From Sphingomonas sp. YR710 (GTDB taxonomy: Bacteria > Pseudomonadota > Alphaproteobacteria > Sphingomonadales > Sphingomonadaceae), in NCBI RefSeq assembly GCF_900101455.1, contig NZ_FMZJ01000009.1, forward strand, positions 124,001-188,000: a DNA stretch of 64,000 nucleotides, read 5' to 3'. The position numbers and the translations under genes are program-made. Below the pieces are notes generated by a model. That model was not told where the DNA came from. It was given only the letters and a program-made list of their open reading frames with translations, and searched no databases. This document shows, in pieces, positions 56,167 to 64,000 of the stretch (its first letter is position 1; the number at the start of each line of letters is the position of its first letter).

Positions 56167-57367
56167 CTGCAAGCCCCACGATCGCGATTGCACTGACATT
56201 CTGGCTCGGCATGCCGCCAAGATTATGGCTGAGCGCCAGGCGCGGCGGCGTGCTGCGCTGGCGGTCGCCGGCGCGGCCGAGCAACTGGAGGTAGTTTTCG
56301 TAGATCATCCGCAGCCCCGAGGCGCCGATCGGATGGCCGAAGCATTTGAGCCCGCCGTCGATCTGGCACGGGATGCGGCCGTCGGCGTCGAAATCGCCGT
56401 TCAGCACATCCCTCCAGGCCTGGCCCTCATCCGACAGGAACAGATCCTCCATCGTCACCAGCTCGGTGATCGAGAAGCAGTCATGGACCTCGGTGAGGCT
56501 CAGCTGCTCGCGCGGGTTGGTGATCCCGGCTTCGTCATAAGCGCGCTTGGCGGCGACCCGGGTAGGATGGAAATAGGCGCCGTTCCAGCCCCCGGCATGC
56601 TGCAATTCCCAGCCATTCGAGCCGGCGATCTGCAGCGCCTTGATGGTGACGAGATCGGTCTTGCCCATCGCGCGGGCGATTTCGGGGGTGGTGACGATCG
56701 CGCAGGCCGCGCCGTCCGAGACGCCGCAGCAATCGAACAGGCCCAGCGGCTCGGCGATCATCGGTGCGTTGAGCACGGTATCCATGTCGACGGCCTTGCG
56801 CAGATGCGCCTTGGGGTTCTTCGCGCCATTGGCATGGCTCTTGACCGAGACATGCGCGATCGCGCGCTTGAGGTCGTCGCGGCTGACATTGTGGGCCGCG
56901 CGATAGGCCGACGCCACCTGCGCGAAATTGCCCGGGGCCGAGCCGGTGACGCCGACCATGTCGAAGGTGGTGCCGCGGGTGCGCACCGGCAGCCCGCCAT
57001 AGCCGGTATCCTTGAGCTTTTCGACGCCCATCGCGAGCGCGATGTCGGCAGCGCCGCTCGCCACCGCATAGACCGCGCCGCGAAAGCTTTCGGTTCCGCT
57101 CGCGCAGTAATTCTCGACCTTGGTGACGCCGATATTGGGCAGCCTGAGCGCGATCGACAGCGGCAGCCCGGACGGGCCGATGTTCATCGCATCGAAGCCC
57201 ACGCCCATCCATGCCGCATCGATCTGGCTGACCTCGATGCCAGCGTCGACGATCGCTTCCTCGAAAGCCTCGACCATGAGGTTGTCGGCGTCCATGTCCC
57301 AGCGCTCGCCGAAGCGGGTGCAGCCCATGCCGAGGATTGCGACTTTATCCTTGATGCCTTTTGCCAT
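56159..57367 (-). CDS. SCP2-type thiolase (acetyl-CoA acetyltransferase family)
   Basis: 402 residues. The nucleophile candidate is Cys88 (VENYCASGTES). His295 and Cys297 are in TEVHDCFS, and Cys342 and His345 are in GGLKCFGHPIGASG. This is the SCP2 or lipid-transfer thiolase pattern seen in sterol side-chain cleavage. It is followed upstream in the operon by an HMG-CoA-synthase-like protein with an OB-fold tail; thiolases of this type often need such a partner to channel or accept their substrate. Confidence 0.92.
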   Translation of the reverse strand: MAKGIKDKVAILGMGCTRFGERWDMDADNLMVEAFEEAIVDAGIEVSQIDAAWMGVGFDAMNIGPSGLPLSIALRLPNIGVTKVENYCASGTESFRGAVYAVASGAADIALAMGVEKLKDTGYGGLPVRTRGTTFDMVGVTGSAPGNFAQVASAYRAAHNVSRDDLKRAIAHVSVKSHANGAKNPKAHLRKAVDMDTVLNAPMIAEPLGLFDCCGVSDGAACAIVTTPEIARAMGKTDLVTIKALQIAGSNGWELQHAGGWNGAYFHPTRVAAKRAYDEAGITNPREQLSLTEVHDCFSITELVTMEDLFLSDEGQAWRDVLNGDFDADGRIPCQIDGGLKCFGHPIGASGLRMIYENYLQLLGRAGDRQRSTPPRLALSHNLGGMPSQNVSAIAIVGLADG

Positions 57368-57387
57368 GTAATGACTCCTCGGCGCCG

Positions 57388-58839
57388 TCAGCGGACGGGC
57401 GCGGCCTTCCAGAAATATTTGACGAAGCCGCGTACGTCGTCGACGGCCTTGATGCGGAAGACCATCTGCATGGCGCAGCCCACCTCGACCTCTTCGGTGA
57501 TGTCGGCGAATTCGAGGGTCATGCGACCACCGCCTTCGAAATCGACCATGCCGTAATAGAGCGGGGGGCTCGGGCTGTAGGTCAGGCTGTCGGCGGTGAC
57601 CGTCACGACGTGCGCCGGGATCTCGGCCAGCGGATAATCTTCCTGGGTGTGCGATGCGCGGTCATTGGGATTGACCGAGATATCGGACTTGGGGAATTGC
57701 ACCGTACCGGTCTTGGTGCAGCGCCCGCCGACCAGGCCCATGACGGCCTTGCGGTGACGCCACAAGGTCGTCGACGGCTGCTTCTGGTCCTGTTCCGCGC
57801 GCATGCCCTTGTCGAGATCGACGAGCCCGCGATGGGCGAGCCAGCGCAGGTAATTGTCGTCCTTATGGCCGCGCGCGAGCGATCCGGCGAGCCCACGGCC
57901 GGGTGCCGCCTTCGCGATCGCGTCGGTGGCCTCGAGCAGGATGAGGTCGGCGCCCTGGCCGAAGCCGAGGACGAGGATCTTCTCGCCGGGCTTGGCCTTT
58001 TCGAGGGCGGCGACCAGCATCACCAGTCCATGCGCGCTGCCGGCTTCGCCCAGTTCGGCCTGCAGCGTGTCGGCGACGGCGTCGGCCCGGATCCCCGCGG
58101 CCTTGGCGAGCGCCTGGGGGATGCCCTTGCCCGCGATCGGGACGAGGAAGCGATCGATCGTCGCCGGGTCGACCGCCATCGCGGCGAGCCCTTGCTTGAG
58201 CGCGCGGCCGGCCAGTTTCGTATGGCCTTCCTCGCGGATCCAGCGCGCCTCATAGACATAATCATAGTCCCGGCCCGTCGCACGGTAGTGATCGACGAAA
58301 TCGGCGGTCAGGCTATAGGCGCCGAGAAAGCGGGCGATGACGTCGCCGGTGCCGACCAGCAGGCCGGCCGCGGCATCGCCGCAGATCAGCTCGAGGTCCG
58401 AGGCCGGGCAGGTCTTGCGCATCTCGGCGGCGAGGCACAGATGCGGGGCCTGCCGTCCGGCGGCGGCCTCCAGCGCCTGGCGCAGCGCCGAGACACCCGC
58501 CCGCTGGCTGCCGGTGATGTCGAGGGCGGCCACGCCGTCGGGCAGGTTGAGCGCTTCCTTGACGATGCCCGAATTGAGCCGGTCGGCGAATGGCAGCGTG
58601 GTCGAGGCCAGCGACAGCGAGCCGATGGCCGCACGGTCGAATCCGGTCAGCGTATCGCGGGCGGCCTCGACCGCCATCGTCACACTGTCCTCATCCCAGT
58701 CACCGATCGCGCGCTCGCCTTTGGCCAATCCCTTGAGGCCGGGGGCGAACCAGGCGTTGCCCGCGTAGATTGCGGCGCGTTGCAGCCGCTTGCGCGGCAC
58801 ATAGGCGCCGATCGAAAGGATGCCGATATCGGCCATCAT
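57388..58839 (-). CDS. HMG-CoA synthase-like protein fused to an OB-fold (DUF35-like) domain
   Basis: 483 residues. Residues 1-310 have the thiolase fold of HMG-CoA synthase (IGILSIGAYVPRKRLQR, and LVLGFGQGADLILLEATD). By hand alignment the nucleophile Cys (usually in NACYGGTAAL) is replaced by Gln112 in DITGSQRAGVSAL. Residues 345-480 are an OB-fold tail of the DUF35 kind (CTKTGTVQFPKSDIS, YYGMVDFEGGGRMTLEFAD), but the zinc ribbon keeps only one Cys. It is coupled at its start to the MaoC gene and adjacent to the thiolase, so it is probably a structural or acyl-carrying partner, not a synthase (inference). Confidence 0.85.
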   Translation of the reverse strand: MMADIGILSIGAYVPRKRLQRAAIYAGNAWFAPGLKGLAKGERAIGDWDEDSVTMAVEAARDTLTGFDRAAIGSLSLASTTLPFADRLNSGIVKEALNLPDGVAALDITGSQRAGVSALRQALEAAAGRQAPHLCLAAEMRKTCPASDLELICGDAAAGLLVGTGDVIARFLGAYSLTADFVDHYRATGRDYDYVYEARWIREEGHTKLAGRALKQGLAAMAVDPATIDRFLVPIAGKGIPQALAKAAGIRADAVADTLQAELGEAGSAHGLVMLVAALEKAKPGEKILVLGFGQGADLILLEATDAIAKAAPGRGLAGSLARGHKDDNYLRWLAHRGLVDLDKGMRAEQDQKQPSTTLWRHRKAVMGLVGGRCTKTGTVQFPKSDISVNPNDRASHTQEDYPLAEIPAHVVTVTADSLTYSPSPPLYYGMVDFEGGGRMTLEFADITEEVEVGCAMQMVFRIKAVDDVRGFVKYFWKAAPVR

Positions 58840-59672
58840 GCGAACTCCACATAACCGTTGTTCAGGACGACCAGATCGCGCTCGACCACGCTCGAGCGGT
58901 AGGAGGCACGCCCCTCGCTTTCGCGCCAGATGTCGGTGCGGATCGTCTCGCCGGGGAAGACCGGGCTTGCGAAGCGCGCGTCGAGCCGCTTCAGCCGGGC
59001 CGGATCATTGCCGCACAGCGCCGCCAGCACCGCGCGGCCCGCCACGCCATAGGTGGCCAGCCCGTGCAGGATCGGGCGATCGAACCCGCCGGCTTTCGCC
59101 ACCTCGGGATCGATGTGCAGCGGATTATAGTCGCCCGACAGCCGGTAGATCATCGCCTGGTTGGCGGTGGTTTCCAGCGTGACGCTCTCATCCGGCGCCC
59201 GGTCGGGGAGCGGATGGGGCTTGCGCTGCGGTTCGGACGAGCCGCCCCGGCCGCCATCGCCGCGCAGGAAGCTGCTGTTGCGCACGGTGGCGACGAGCGT
59301 GCCCGCGGCATCGCGGATCTCGCGCGTCACATAGCAGACCGTGCCCTTGTCGGCACCCTTGTCGAAGATCGGCCCGAAGGTCGTGCTTCCCACCAGCTCG
59401 CCTTCGACGGGCAGGGCGCTGTGGATTTCGACGCTGGTTTCGCCGTGCAGCACCTTGCGCCAGTCGGCGCCCAGGTCGAAATCCTTCCAGACGAAGCCGG
59501 GATAGGCCAGCACCGTCGCCATCGTCGGCAGGACCTTGAGCCCGTCTTCATAGACGAACGACAGGTCCTGCGCGCCGACCCCCAGCGCGTAGAGCATGAC
59601 ATCGCGCTCGGCGAGCGTCTGACGCGTGACGATCGGCTCGCGCGCGAGCAGGGCTTCTGGATCGATCGCCAT
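58836..59672 (-). CDS. MaoC-family enoyl-CoA hydratase 2 (MFE-2-like)
   Basis: 278 residues with two hotdog domains. The N-terminal part has YALGVGAQDLSFVYEDGLKVLPTMATVLAYPGF. The C-terminal part has the hydratase 2 motif YRLSGDYNPLHIDPEVAKAGGFDRPILHGLATYG with catalytic Asp and His. This is the arrangement of the hydratase part of peroxisomal multifunctional enzyme 2. It follows the MFE-2-like SDR gene by 3 bases, so the two act as a split MFE-2. Confidence 0.93.
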   Translation of the reverse strand: MAIDPEALLAREPIVTRQTLAERDVMLYALGVGAQDLSFVYEDGLKVLPTMATVLAYPGFVWKDFDLGADWRKVLHGETSVEIHSALPVEGELVGSTTFGPIFDKGADKGTVCYVTREIRDAAGTLVATVRNSSFLRGDGGRGGSSEPQRKPHPLPDRAPDESVTLETTANQAMIYRLSGDYNPLHIDPEVAKAGGFDRPILHGLATYGVAGRAVLAALCGNDPARLKRLDARFASPVFPGETIRTDIWRESEGRASYRSSVVERDLVVLNNGYVEFA

Positions 59673-59675
59673 GGC

Positions 59676-60596
59676 TCAGATCGGATCGTAGGGGAAGATA
59701 TCGGCCGAGCGGGCGAGCGCATGGAAGCTCGAGCGCATCGCCGGCAGCAGGTCGGTGGCGATCGTCTCGGCGGTCCAGCCCCCGTCGCGGTGCATCGTGC
59801 GGATCGGGCGCGGCACCGAGAAGACCGAAATCTCGTTCTTGCGCACCGAGAAGATCTGGCCGGTCACGTCCTTGGCCGCATCCGACAGCAAGGCGACCGC
59901 GAGCGGGGCGATCTTGTCGGCGGACATCGTCTTCATCCGCTCGACGCGCTGGATCTCGGCCTCGGTCTCGGTCGGGATGGTGGCGATCAGCCGGCTCCAT
60001 GCGAAAGGCGAGATGCAGTTGGAGCGCACGCCGGCGCGCTGCATGTCGAGCGCGATCGAGTTCGACAGGCCGACGATCCCCATCTTCGCGGCCGAATAAT
60101 TGGCCTGACCGAAATTGCCGACCAACCCCGAGGTCGAGGTGAAGTGGACGAATGAGCCGCTGCCCTGGTCCTTGAAATAATTGGCCGCCGCCTTGGAGGT
60201 GTAGAAGCTGCCGTTCAGGTGGACGTTGATGACGTCGGACCAGTCCTGCAGGCTCATGCGGTGGAAGATGCGGTCGCGCAGGATGCCGGCATTGTTGACC
60301 AGGCCGTCGATGCGGCCGAAATTCTTCACCGCATCCTCGATGATGCTGGTCGCACCCGCCGGATCGGAAACGCTGGCGCCGTTGACGACGGCCTTGCCGC
60401 CCGCGGCGCGGATCAGCGACACCACTTCTTCGGCCGGGCCGGCATCATTGCCTTCGCCTTCGGCCGAGGCGCCGAGGTCGTTGACCACGACGCTTGCGCC
60501 CTGCTTCGCGCACAGCAGCGCGATTTCGCGACCGATGCCGCGGCCGGCTCCCGTAACCGCAACGACCTTGCCATCCAATCTTGCCGTATCACTCAT
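59676..60596 (-). CDS. Short-chain dehydrogenase, MFE-2 (HSD17B4)-like
   Basis: 306 residues from the ATG at 60596. Cofactor motif TGAGRGIG, then VVNDLGASAEGEG, GLVNNAGILRDRIFHRM and the active site TSTSGLVGNFGQANYSAAKMG. These closely match the dehydrogenase part of multifunctional enzyme 2, which oxidises (3R)-hydroxyacyl-CoA. It is the first gene of the minus-strand operon. The C-terminal 60 residues continue beyond the SDR core, as in other MFE-2-like proteins. Confidence 0.93.
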   Translation of the reverse strand: MSDTARLDGKVVAVTGAGRGIGREIALLCAKQGASVVVNDLGASAEGEGNDAGPAEEVVSLIRAAGGKAVVNGASVSDPAGATSIIEDAVKNFGRIDGLVNNAGILRDRIFHRMSLQDWSDVINVHLNGSFYTSKAAANYFKDQGSGSFVHFTSTSGLVGNFGQANYSAAKMGIVGLSNSIALDMQRAGVRSNCISPFAWSRLIATIPTETEAEIQRVERMKTMSADKIAPLAVALLSDAAKDVTGQIFSVRKNEISVFSVPRPIRTMHRDGGWTAETIATDLLPAMRSSFHALARSADIFPYDPI

Positions 60597-61227
60597 TGCA
60601 TCAGCCCTTGTCTTGCTTTCGAGGGCGGTCCCGGGGAACCGCCCCCCGGCATCGCCGACGCATTCTGAAACTCTCTCGCGGACGATCTTGCGAACGTTGG
60701 ACCGCTTATGGTTGCCTTGCCATAGGAGATCCGGACCGGCCCGCAACATTTGCCTCGCCCGCTCCGGGGTGGAGTTTGGCATGGCCTCATGTCCAGAGGC
60801 AATGTCATGATATTGCGGCCGATCCAACCCGTCCCGTCGCAACCTTTCCGCCCGGGCAGCGACCCCGCTTTCGTCAGGCTAACTACACCCAAGCCCATGC
60901 CATTCCGTGACAAGCCTGCCATGGCCGGCCAAACCATCACATAGCGGCCTCATCCGTCCGGCATCGCGGACCCTTCGTATAAGCCCGTGCAGCGCTTGAC
61001 TATTCCCAGGCCGCGATGCGCCGGCATCCCGGCCCGGTCAAGGCCCCCGTCCTGGCCCATGCACCCTGCGTGGCCGATGCGCCAGGGTTGATTGTTATGG
61101 CGAATCCGCGCAGGACGACGGCCTGCCGCGGGCCGCCGCCGCTCGCTTGGGGCGGCCGTTTCGCGCTGAATATAGCGACAATCGCGGCCAATCGCGAAGA
61201 TGACAAATGTGAGGATTTTCTCGTTCG
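60597..61227. promoter_or_regulatory. Divergent promoter region of the second CoA-pathway half
   Basis: 631 bases between the MFE-2-like SDR gene (minus) and the fused acyl-CoA dehydrogenase (plus). No gene is supported. A small hairpin GGGCGGT / ACCGCCC (60623-60629, 60638-60644) lies in the leader of the SDR gene. I see no strong operator. The promoters of both directions must lie here. Confidence 0.4.
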
Positions 61228-63426
61228 ATGAACCTCGAGATCAATGACGACCAGCGGTTGATGCGGGACTCCTTTGCACGGCTGCTTGATGACCTGAGCA
61301 GCATGGAGCGGGTCCGCGCCGCCCAGGCGTCCGGATGCGACCGTCAATTATGGTCCGGGCTCGCCGAGCTCGGGGCCTTTGCGATGCGCGTGCCCGCAGA
61401 CAGCGGCGGCCTCGGCCTCGGCACGTTCGACGCCGCCTTGCTGATGGGCGAGGCCGGCCGCACCCTGGCCACAGGGCCGCTCGCCGAAACCCTGCTCGCA
61501 GCCCGGCTGCTCGCCGCCTTCACCAGCGACGCGCTCGACAGCGTCGTCGACGGCAGCCGCATCGCGACGATCGCCTTCCACGACATCGCCGAACAACCGG
61601 TCCAGTGGCTGGCCGGCGGCACCTGCGCCGACCTGGTCCTTGCCCGCGACGGCGATGCCATCGTCCTCGCCGCGCTGACCCCGGCCGACCGGCGGATCGA
61701 GCCGACATTGGCCTCGGACGACATCGCTCCGGTCGATCTCGGCAACGCCGCCCGCACGGTGCTCGCGCAAGGCCCGCAGGCGCTGGCCGCCTTCGCGGCA
61801 GCGCATGAGGAATGGAAGCTGCTCAAGGCCGCGGCGCTGACCGGGCTCGCGCGCGAAGCGCTGCGCCTCGCGGCGGCCTATGCGTGCGAACGCCATGCCT
61901 TCGGCGTGCCGATCGGGTCCTTCCAGGGCCTGTCGCATCCGATGGCCGATCTCATCTGCGAGGTCGAAGGCGGCAAATATCTGGTCTGGAAAGTCATTCA
62001 CGAGATCGCCAACGGCGCAAAGGACGCCGCCGCGCATATCTCGCTCAGCCTGTGGTGGGCCGCCACCACCGCGACGCGCGCCTGCATCCAGTCGACGCGC
62101 ACCTTCGGCGGCTACGGCGTGTCGACCGAATATGACATCCACCTCTACAATCTGCGCGCCAAATCCTGGTCCGCGGTTGCGGGCGATCCCGGCTTCTGGC
62201 TCGAAGAGGCCGGCAAGCGGCTCTACGGCAACGCCCCGGCGGCAACCCTCCCCGACGTCGGCGACGTGGTCATCGATTTCGATTTCGGCGACGAAGCCCG
62301 CGCGCTGGCCAAGGAAGTCGACGATTTCTTCACCCGCACGCTGACCCCCGAGCTCAAGGCCCATGCCCATCATTCATGGGAAGGCCACGACCCGGTCGTC
62401 CACAAGAAGCTGGCCGAGGCCGACCTGCTGTTCCCGGCATGGCCCAAGGAGCGCGGCGGGCGCGGGGCCCACCCTTATGCGCTCTACGCCGCGCACCAGG
62501 CATGGCAGCGGCACGAATGGACCACCCATCCGATCGGCACCAACCTGATGATCGCCGCGATCATCGACCGCTTCGGCGGCGAACAGGTCCGCGAGGAAGT
62601 GCTCAAGCCGATCCTGGCCGGCGACATCATCTGCAGCCTGGGCTATTCCGAACCGGGATCGGGTTCCGACGTGTTCGCCGTCAAGACCCGCGCGACCCGC
62701 GACGGCGATGGCTGGCGGATCGACGGCACCAAGATGTTCACAAGCGGCGCCAACCTCGCCAGCTATGTGCTGATGCTCTGCCGCACCAACCCGGACCTTC
62801 CCAAGCATAAGGGGCTGACCATGTTCATGGTGCCCCTCAAGGCGCCCGGCGTCGCGATCCAGCCCGTCCACACCTTCATGGACGAGCGCACCAACATCAC
62901 CTTCTATGACGGCGTCCGCATCCCCGACGGCTATCGCCTCGGCGAAGTCGATGGCGGCCTGCGCACGATGAGCGCCGCGCTCGAGCTCGAACAAAGTTCG
63001 GGCTTCTCGCGCCAGCTCAAGGGCCTGTCCGCCGCCGCAGCAGAGCTCTGTCGCGAAATCATGCGCGACGGACGCCCGCTGATCGAGCATCCGACCGCGC
63101 AGATCCGCCTCGCCCGCACCGTCGCCGACGAACTCGTCTCCGAAATGCTGACCATGCGCGCGCTGTGGGGTTCGGCCAACAAGCTCAACCTGCCGGCGGC
63201 GGGCCCGATGTCGAAAATGTTCTCGTCCGAACGGCTGCTGCGCGATGCCAGCGACCTGATGGACCTGACCGCGCCGCTGTCGCTCTCGCACCGCGAGGGC
63301 CCGGCCGAGGTCGTCAGCATGGCCTACCGCTTTGCCCACGGCGCCACTATCTGGGCAGGGACCAGCGAGGTCCACCGCTCGCTGATCGCCGAACGCGCGC
63401 TCGGCCTGCCCCGCAGCCGCAATTGA
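61228..63426 (+). CDS. Fused double acyl-CoA dehydrogenase
   Basis: 732 residues, about twice the usual length. Residues 1-345 form a first, beta-like acyl-CoA dehydrogenase module without the usual SEPGSGSD motif (MNLEINDDQRLMRDSFARLL, then TFGGYGVSTEYDIHLYNLRAKSW). Residues 365-732 form a complete second module (LGYSEPGSGSDVFAVKTRA, DGTKMFTSGANLASYVLML, GTSEVHRSLIAERALGLP). The layout equals a covalently joined alpha-beta pair, as reported for mycobacterial FadE34 of the bile-acid or sterol side-chain pathway. The likely substrate is a branched acyl-CoA on a ring system (inference). Confidence 0.92.
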   Translation: MNLEINDDQRLMRDSFARLLDDLSSMERVRAAQASGCDRQLWSGLAELGAFAMRVPADSGGLGLGTFDAALLMGEAGRTLATGPLAETLLAARLLAAFTSDALDSVVDGSRIATIAFHDIAEQPVQWLAGGTCADLVLARDGDAIVLAALTPADRRIEPTLASDDIAPVDLGNAARTVLAQGPQALAAFAAAHEEWKLLKAAALTGLAREALRLAAAYACERHAFGVPIGSFQGLSHPMADLICEVEGGKYLVWKVIHEIANGAKDAAAHISLSLWWAATTATRACIQSTRTFGGYGVSTEYDIHLYNLRAKSWSAVAGDPGFWLEEAGKRLYGNAPAATLPDVGDVVIDFDFGDEARALAKEVDDFFTRTLTPELKAHAHHSWEGHDPVVHKKLAEADLLFPAWPKERGGRGAHPYALYAAHQAWQRHEWTTHPIGTNLMIAAIIDRFGGEQVREEVLKPILAGDIICSLGYSEPGSGSDVFAVKTRATRDGDGWRIDGTKMFTSGANLASYVLMLCRTNPDLPKHKGLTMFMVPLKAPGVAIQPVHTFMDERTNITFYDGVRIPDGYRLGEVDGGLRTMSAALELEQSSGFSRQLKGLSAAAAELCREIMRDGRPLIEHPTAQIRLARTVADELVSEMLTMRALWGSANKLNLPAAGPMSKMFSSERLLRDASDLMDLTAPLSLSHREGPAEVVSMAYRFAHGATIWAGTSEVHRSLIAERALGLPRSRN

Positions 63427-63443
63427 ATTCGAAGGGAATGGCC

Positions 63444-64000
63444 ATGGCCGAAGCGTATATCGTCGATGCCGTCCGCACGCCGCGCGGCATCGGCAAGAAA
63501 GGCAAGGGCGCCCTTGCCGACATGCTGCCGCAGCATCTCGCCGCAACCGTGCTCAAGGCGCTCAAGGATCGCAACCATCTCGCCCCCGACTCGGTCGACG
63601 ACGTGATCTGGGGCTGCTCGAGCCAATATGGGCTGCAGGCCGGCGACATGGGCCGGATGGCCGCCCTCGATGCCGGGCTCGGCACCGGCACCAGCGGGGT
63701 CACCCTCGACCGCTTCTGCGGCAGCAGCCTGACCGCCACCAACCTGGCCGCCGCCTCGGTGATGTCGGGCATGGAGGATCTCGTCATCGCCGGCGGCGCC
63801 GAGATGATGTCGTTCATGAACGATTTCGGCGCACGGCTGCGCGAAGCCGGCTTCGGCGCCAGCCTGAGCGGCAACAATCCGCGCCTCCACGCCAAATTCC
63901 CGCAAACCCACCAGGGCGTCGCCGCCGACGCGATCGCCGCCGATGAAGGGATCGGCCGCGCCGATCTCGATGCCTTCGGCGCCGAAAGCCAGCGCCGCGC
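63444..64000 (+). CDS. Acetyl-CoA acyltransferase (thiolase), 3' end outside window
   Basis: The frame starts at ATG 63444, with GAAGGGA about 7 bases upstream (an ATG at 63438 is too close to that site), and stays open to the window end. The protein begins MAEAYIVDAVRTPRGIGKKGKGALADM, a thiolase start. The nucleophile Cys lies in TLDRFCGSSLTATNLAA near residue 92, and GGAEMMS follows. It is a classical degradative thiolase, 17 bases after the fused acyl-CoA dehydrogenase, and would release acetyl- or propionyl-CoA. Confidence 0.92.
   Translation, partial: MAEAYIVDAVRTPRGIGKKGKGALADMLPQHLAATVLKALKDRNHLAPDSVDDVIWGCSSQYGLQAGDMGRMAALDAGLGTGTSGVTLDRFCGSSLTATNLAAASVMSGMEDLVIAGGAEMMSFMNDFGARLREAGFGASLSGNNPRLHAKFPQTHQGVAADAIAADEGIGRADLDAFGAESQRR

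Overview
The window looks like chromosomal DNA of a sphingomonad (Alphaproteobacteria, order Sphingomonadales). It is GC-rich. It carries the dnaG-rpoD and purS-purQ housekeeping blocks with sphingomonad-style protein sequences, a TonB-dependent receptor of the type this group has in large numbers, and many acyl-CoA and aromatic catabolism genes. No rRNA, CRISPR array or complete insertion sequence is visible. One tRNA gene, tRNA-Arg(TCT), is present.

Layout: 1-5.7 kb is core genome: the 3' end of dnaG, an extra dnaG-like 3' fragment, rpoD, purS, purQ, a GFA-family protein, a YhhQ-type queuosine precursor transporter and tRNA-Arg. 6-15 kb is envelope and transport: a TonB-dependent receptor, an MFS carrier, a membrane-anchored LytTR regulator, and a Slam outer-membrane translocator flanked by two paralogous surface-lipoprotein genes. 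The lipoprotein unit has been duplicated together with its leader and the first bases of slam. 15-20.3 kb holds a phosphotriesterase-family hydrolase and, divergently, an iron-linked run (PepSY protein, DUF2271, DUF4198, ApbE, then Bfd and bacterioferritin) with Fur-box-like sites. 20.3-27.1 kb has a hybrid histidine kinase with its response regulator, a Nudix hydrolase, a 2-hydroxyacid dehydrogenase and a nitronate monooxygenase.

27.2-37.3 kb is an aromatic-catabolism region: terminal oxygenase alpha and beta subunits of the anthranilate/salicylate type, an aryl aldehyde dehydrogenase, an IclR regulator, a LysR-DoxX-extradiol dioxygenase set, an aryl-alcohol dehydrogenase and an MFS carrier. 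The leaders of the oxygenase operon and of the alcohol dehydrogenase gene are copies of one another. They share a 10-bp palindrome that the IclR protein encoded between them could bind.

37.5-64 kb is a large CoA-thioester cluster in two divergent halves. The first half, transcribed away from about 45.7 kb, encodes an SDR, enoyl-CoA hydratases, a ketosteroid-dehydrogenase-like flavoprotein, two translationally coupled acyl-CoA dehydrogenases, a CoA-transferase, an acyl-CoA ligase, a two-hotdog dehydratase and a LysR regulator. The second half, around 61 kb, encodes a sulfotransferase with an unknown partner, a nitronate monooxygenase, another hydratase and acyl-CoA dehydrogenase, an SCP2-type thiolase, an HMG-CoA-synthase-like protein with an OB-fold tail, a MaoC hydratase, an MFE-2-like SDR, a fused double acyl-CoA dehydrogenase and a second thiolase cut by the window end. 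Together these could activate and beta-oxidise the acyl side chain or opened ring of a bulky alicyclic or steroid-like acid; the substrate is inferred. Within this region a family of modular hairpin repeats sits at gene boundaries.
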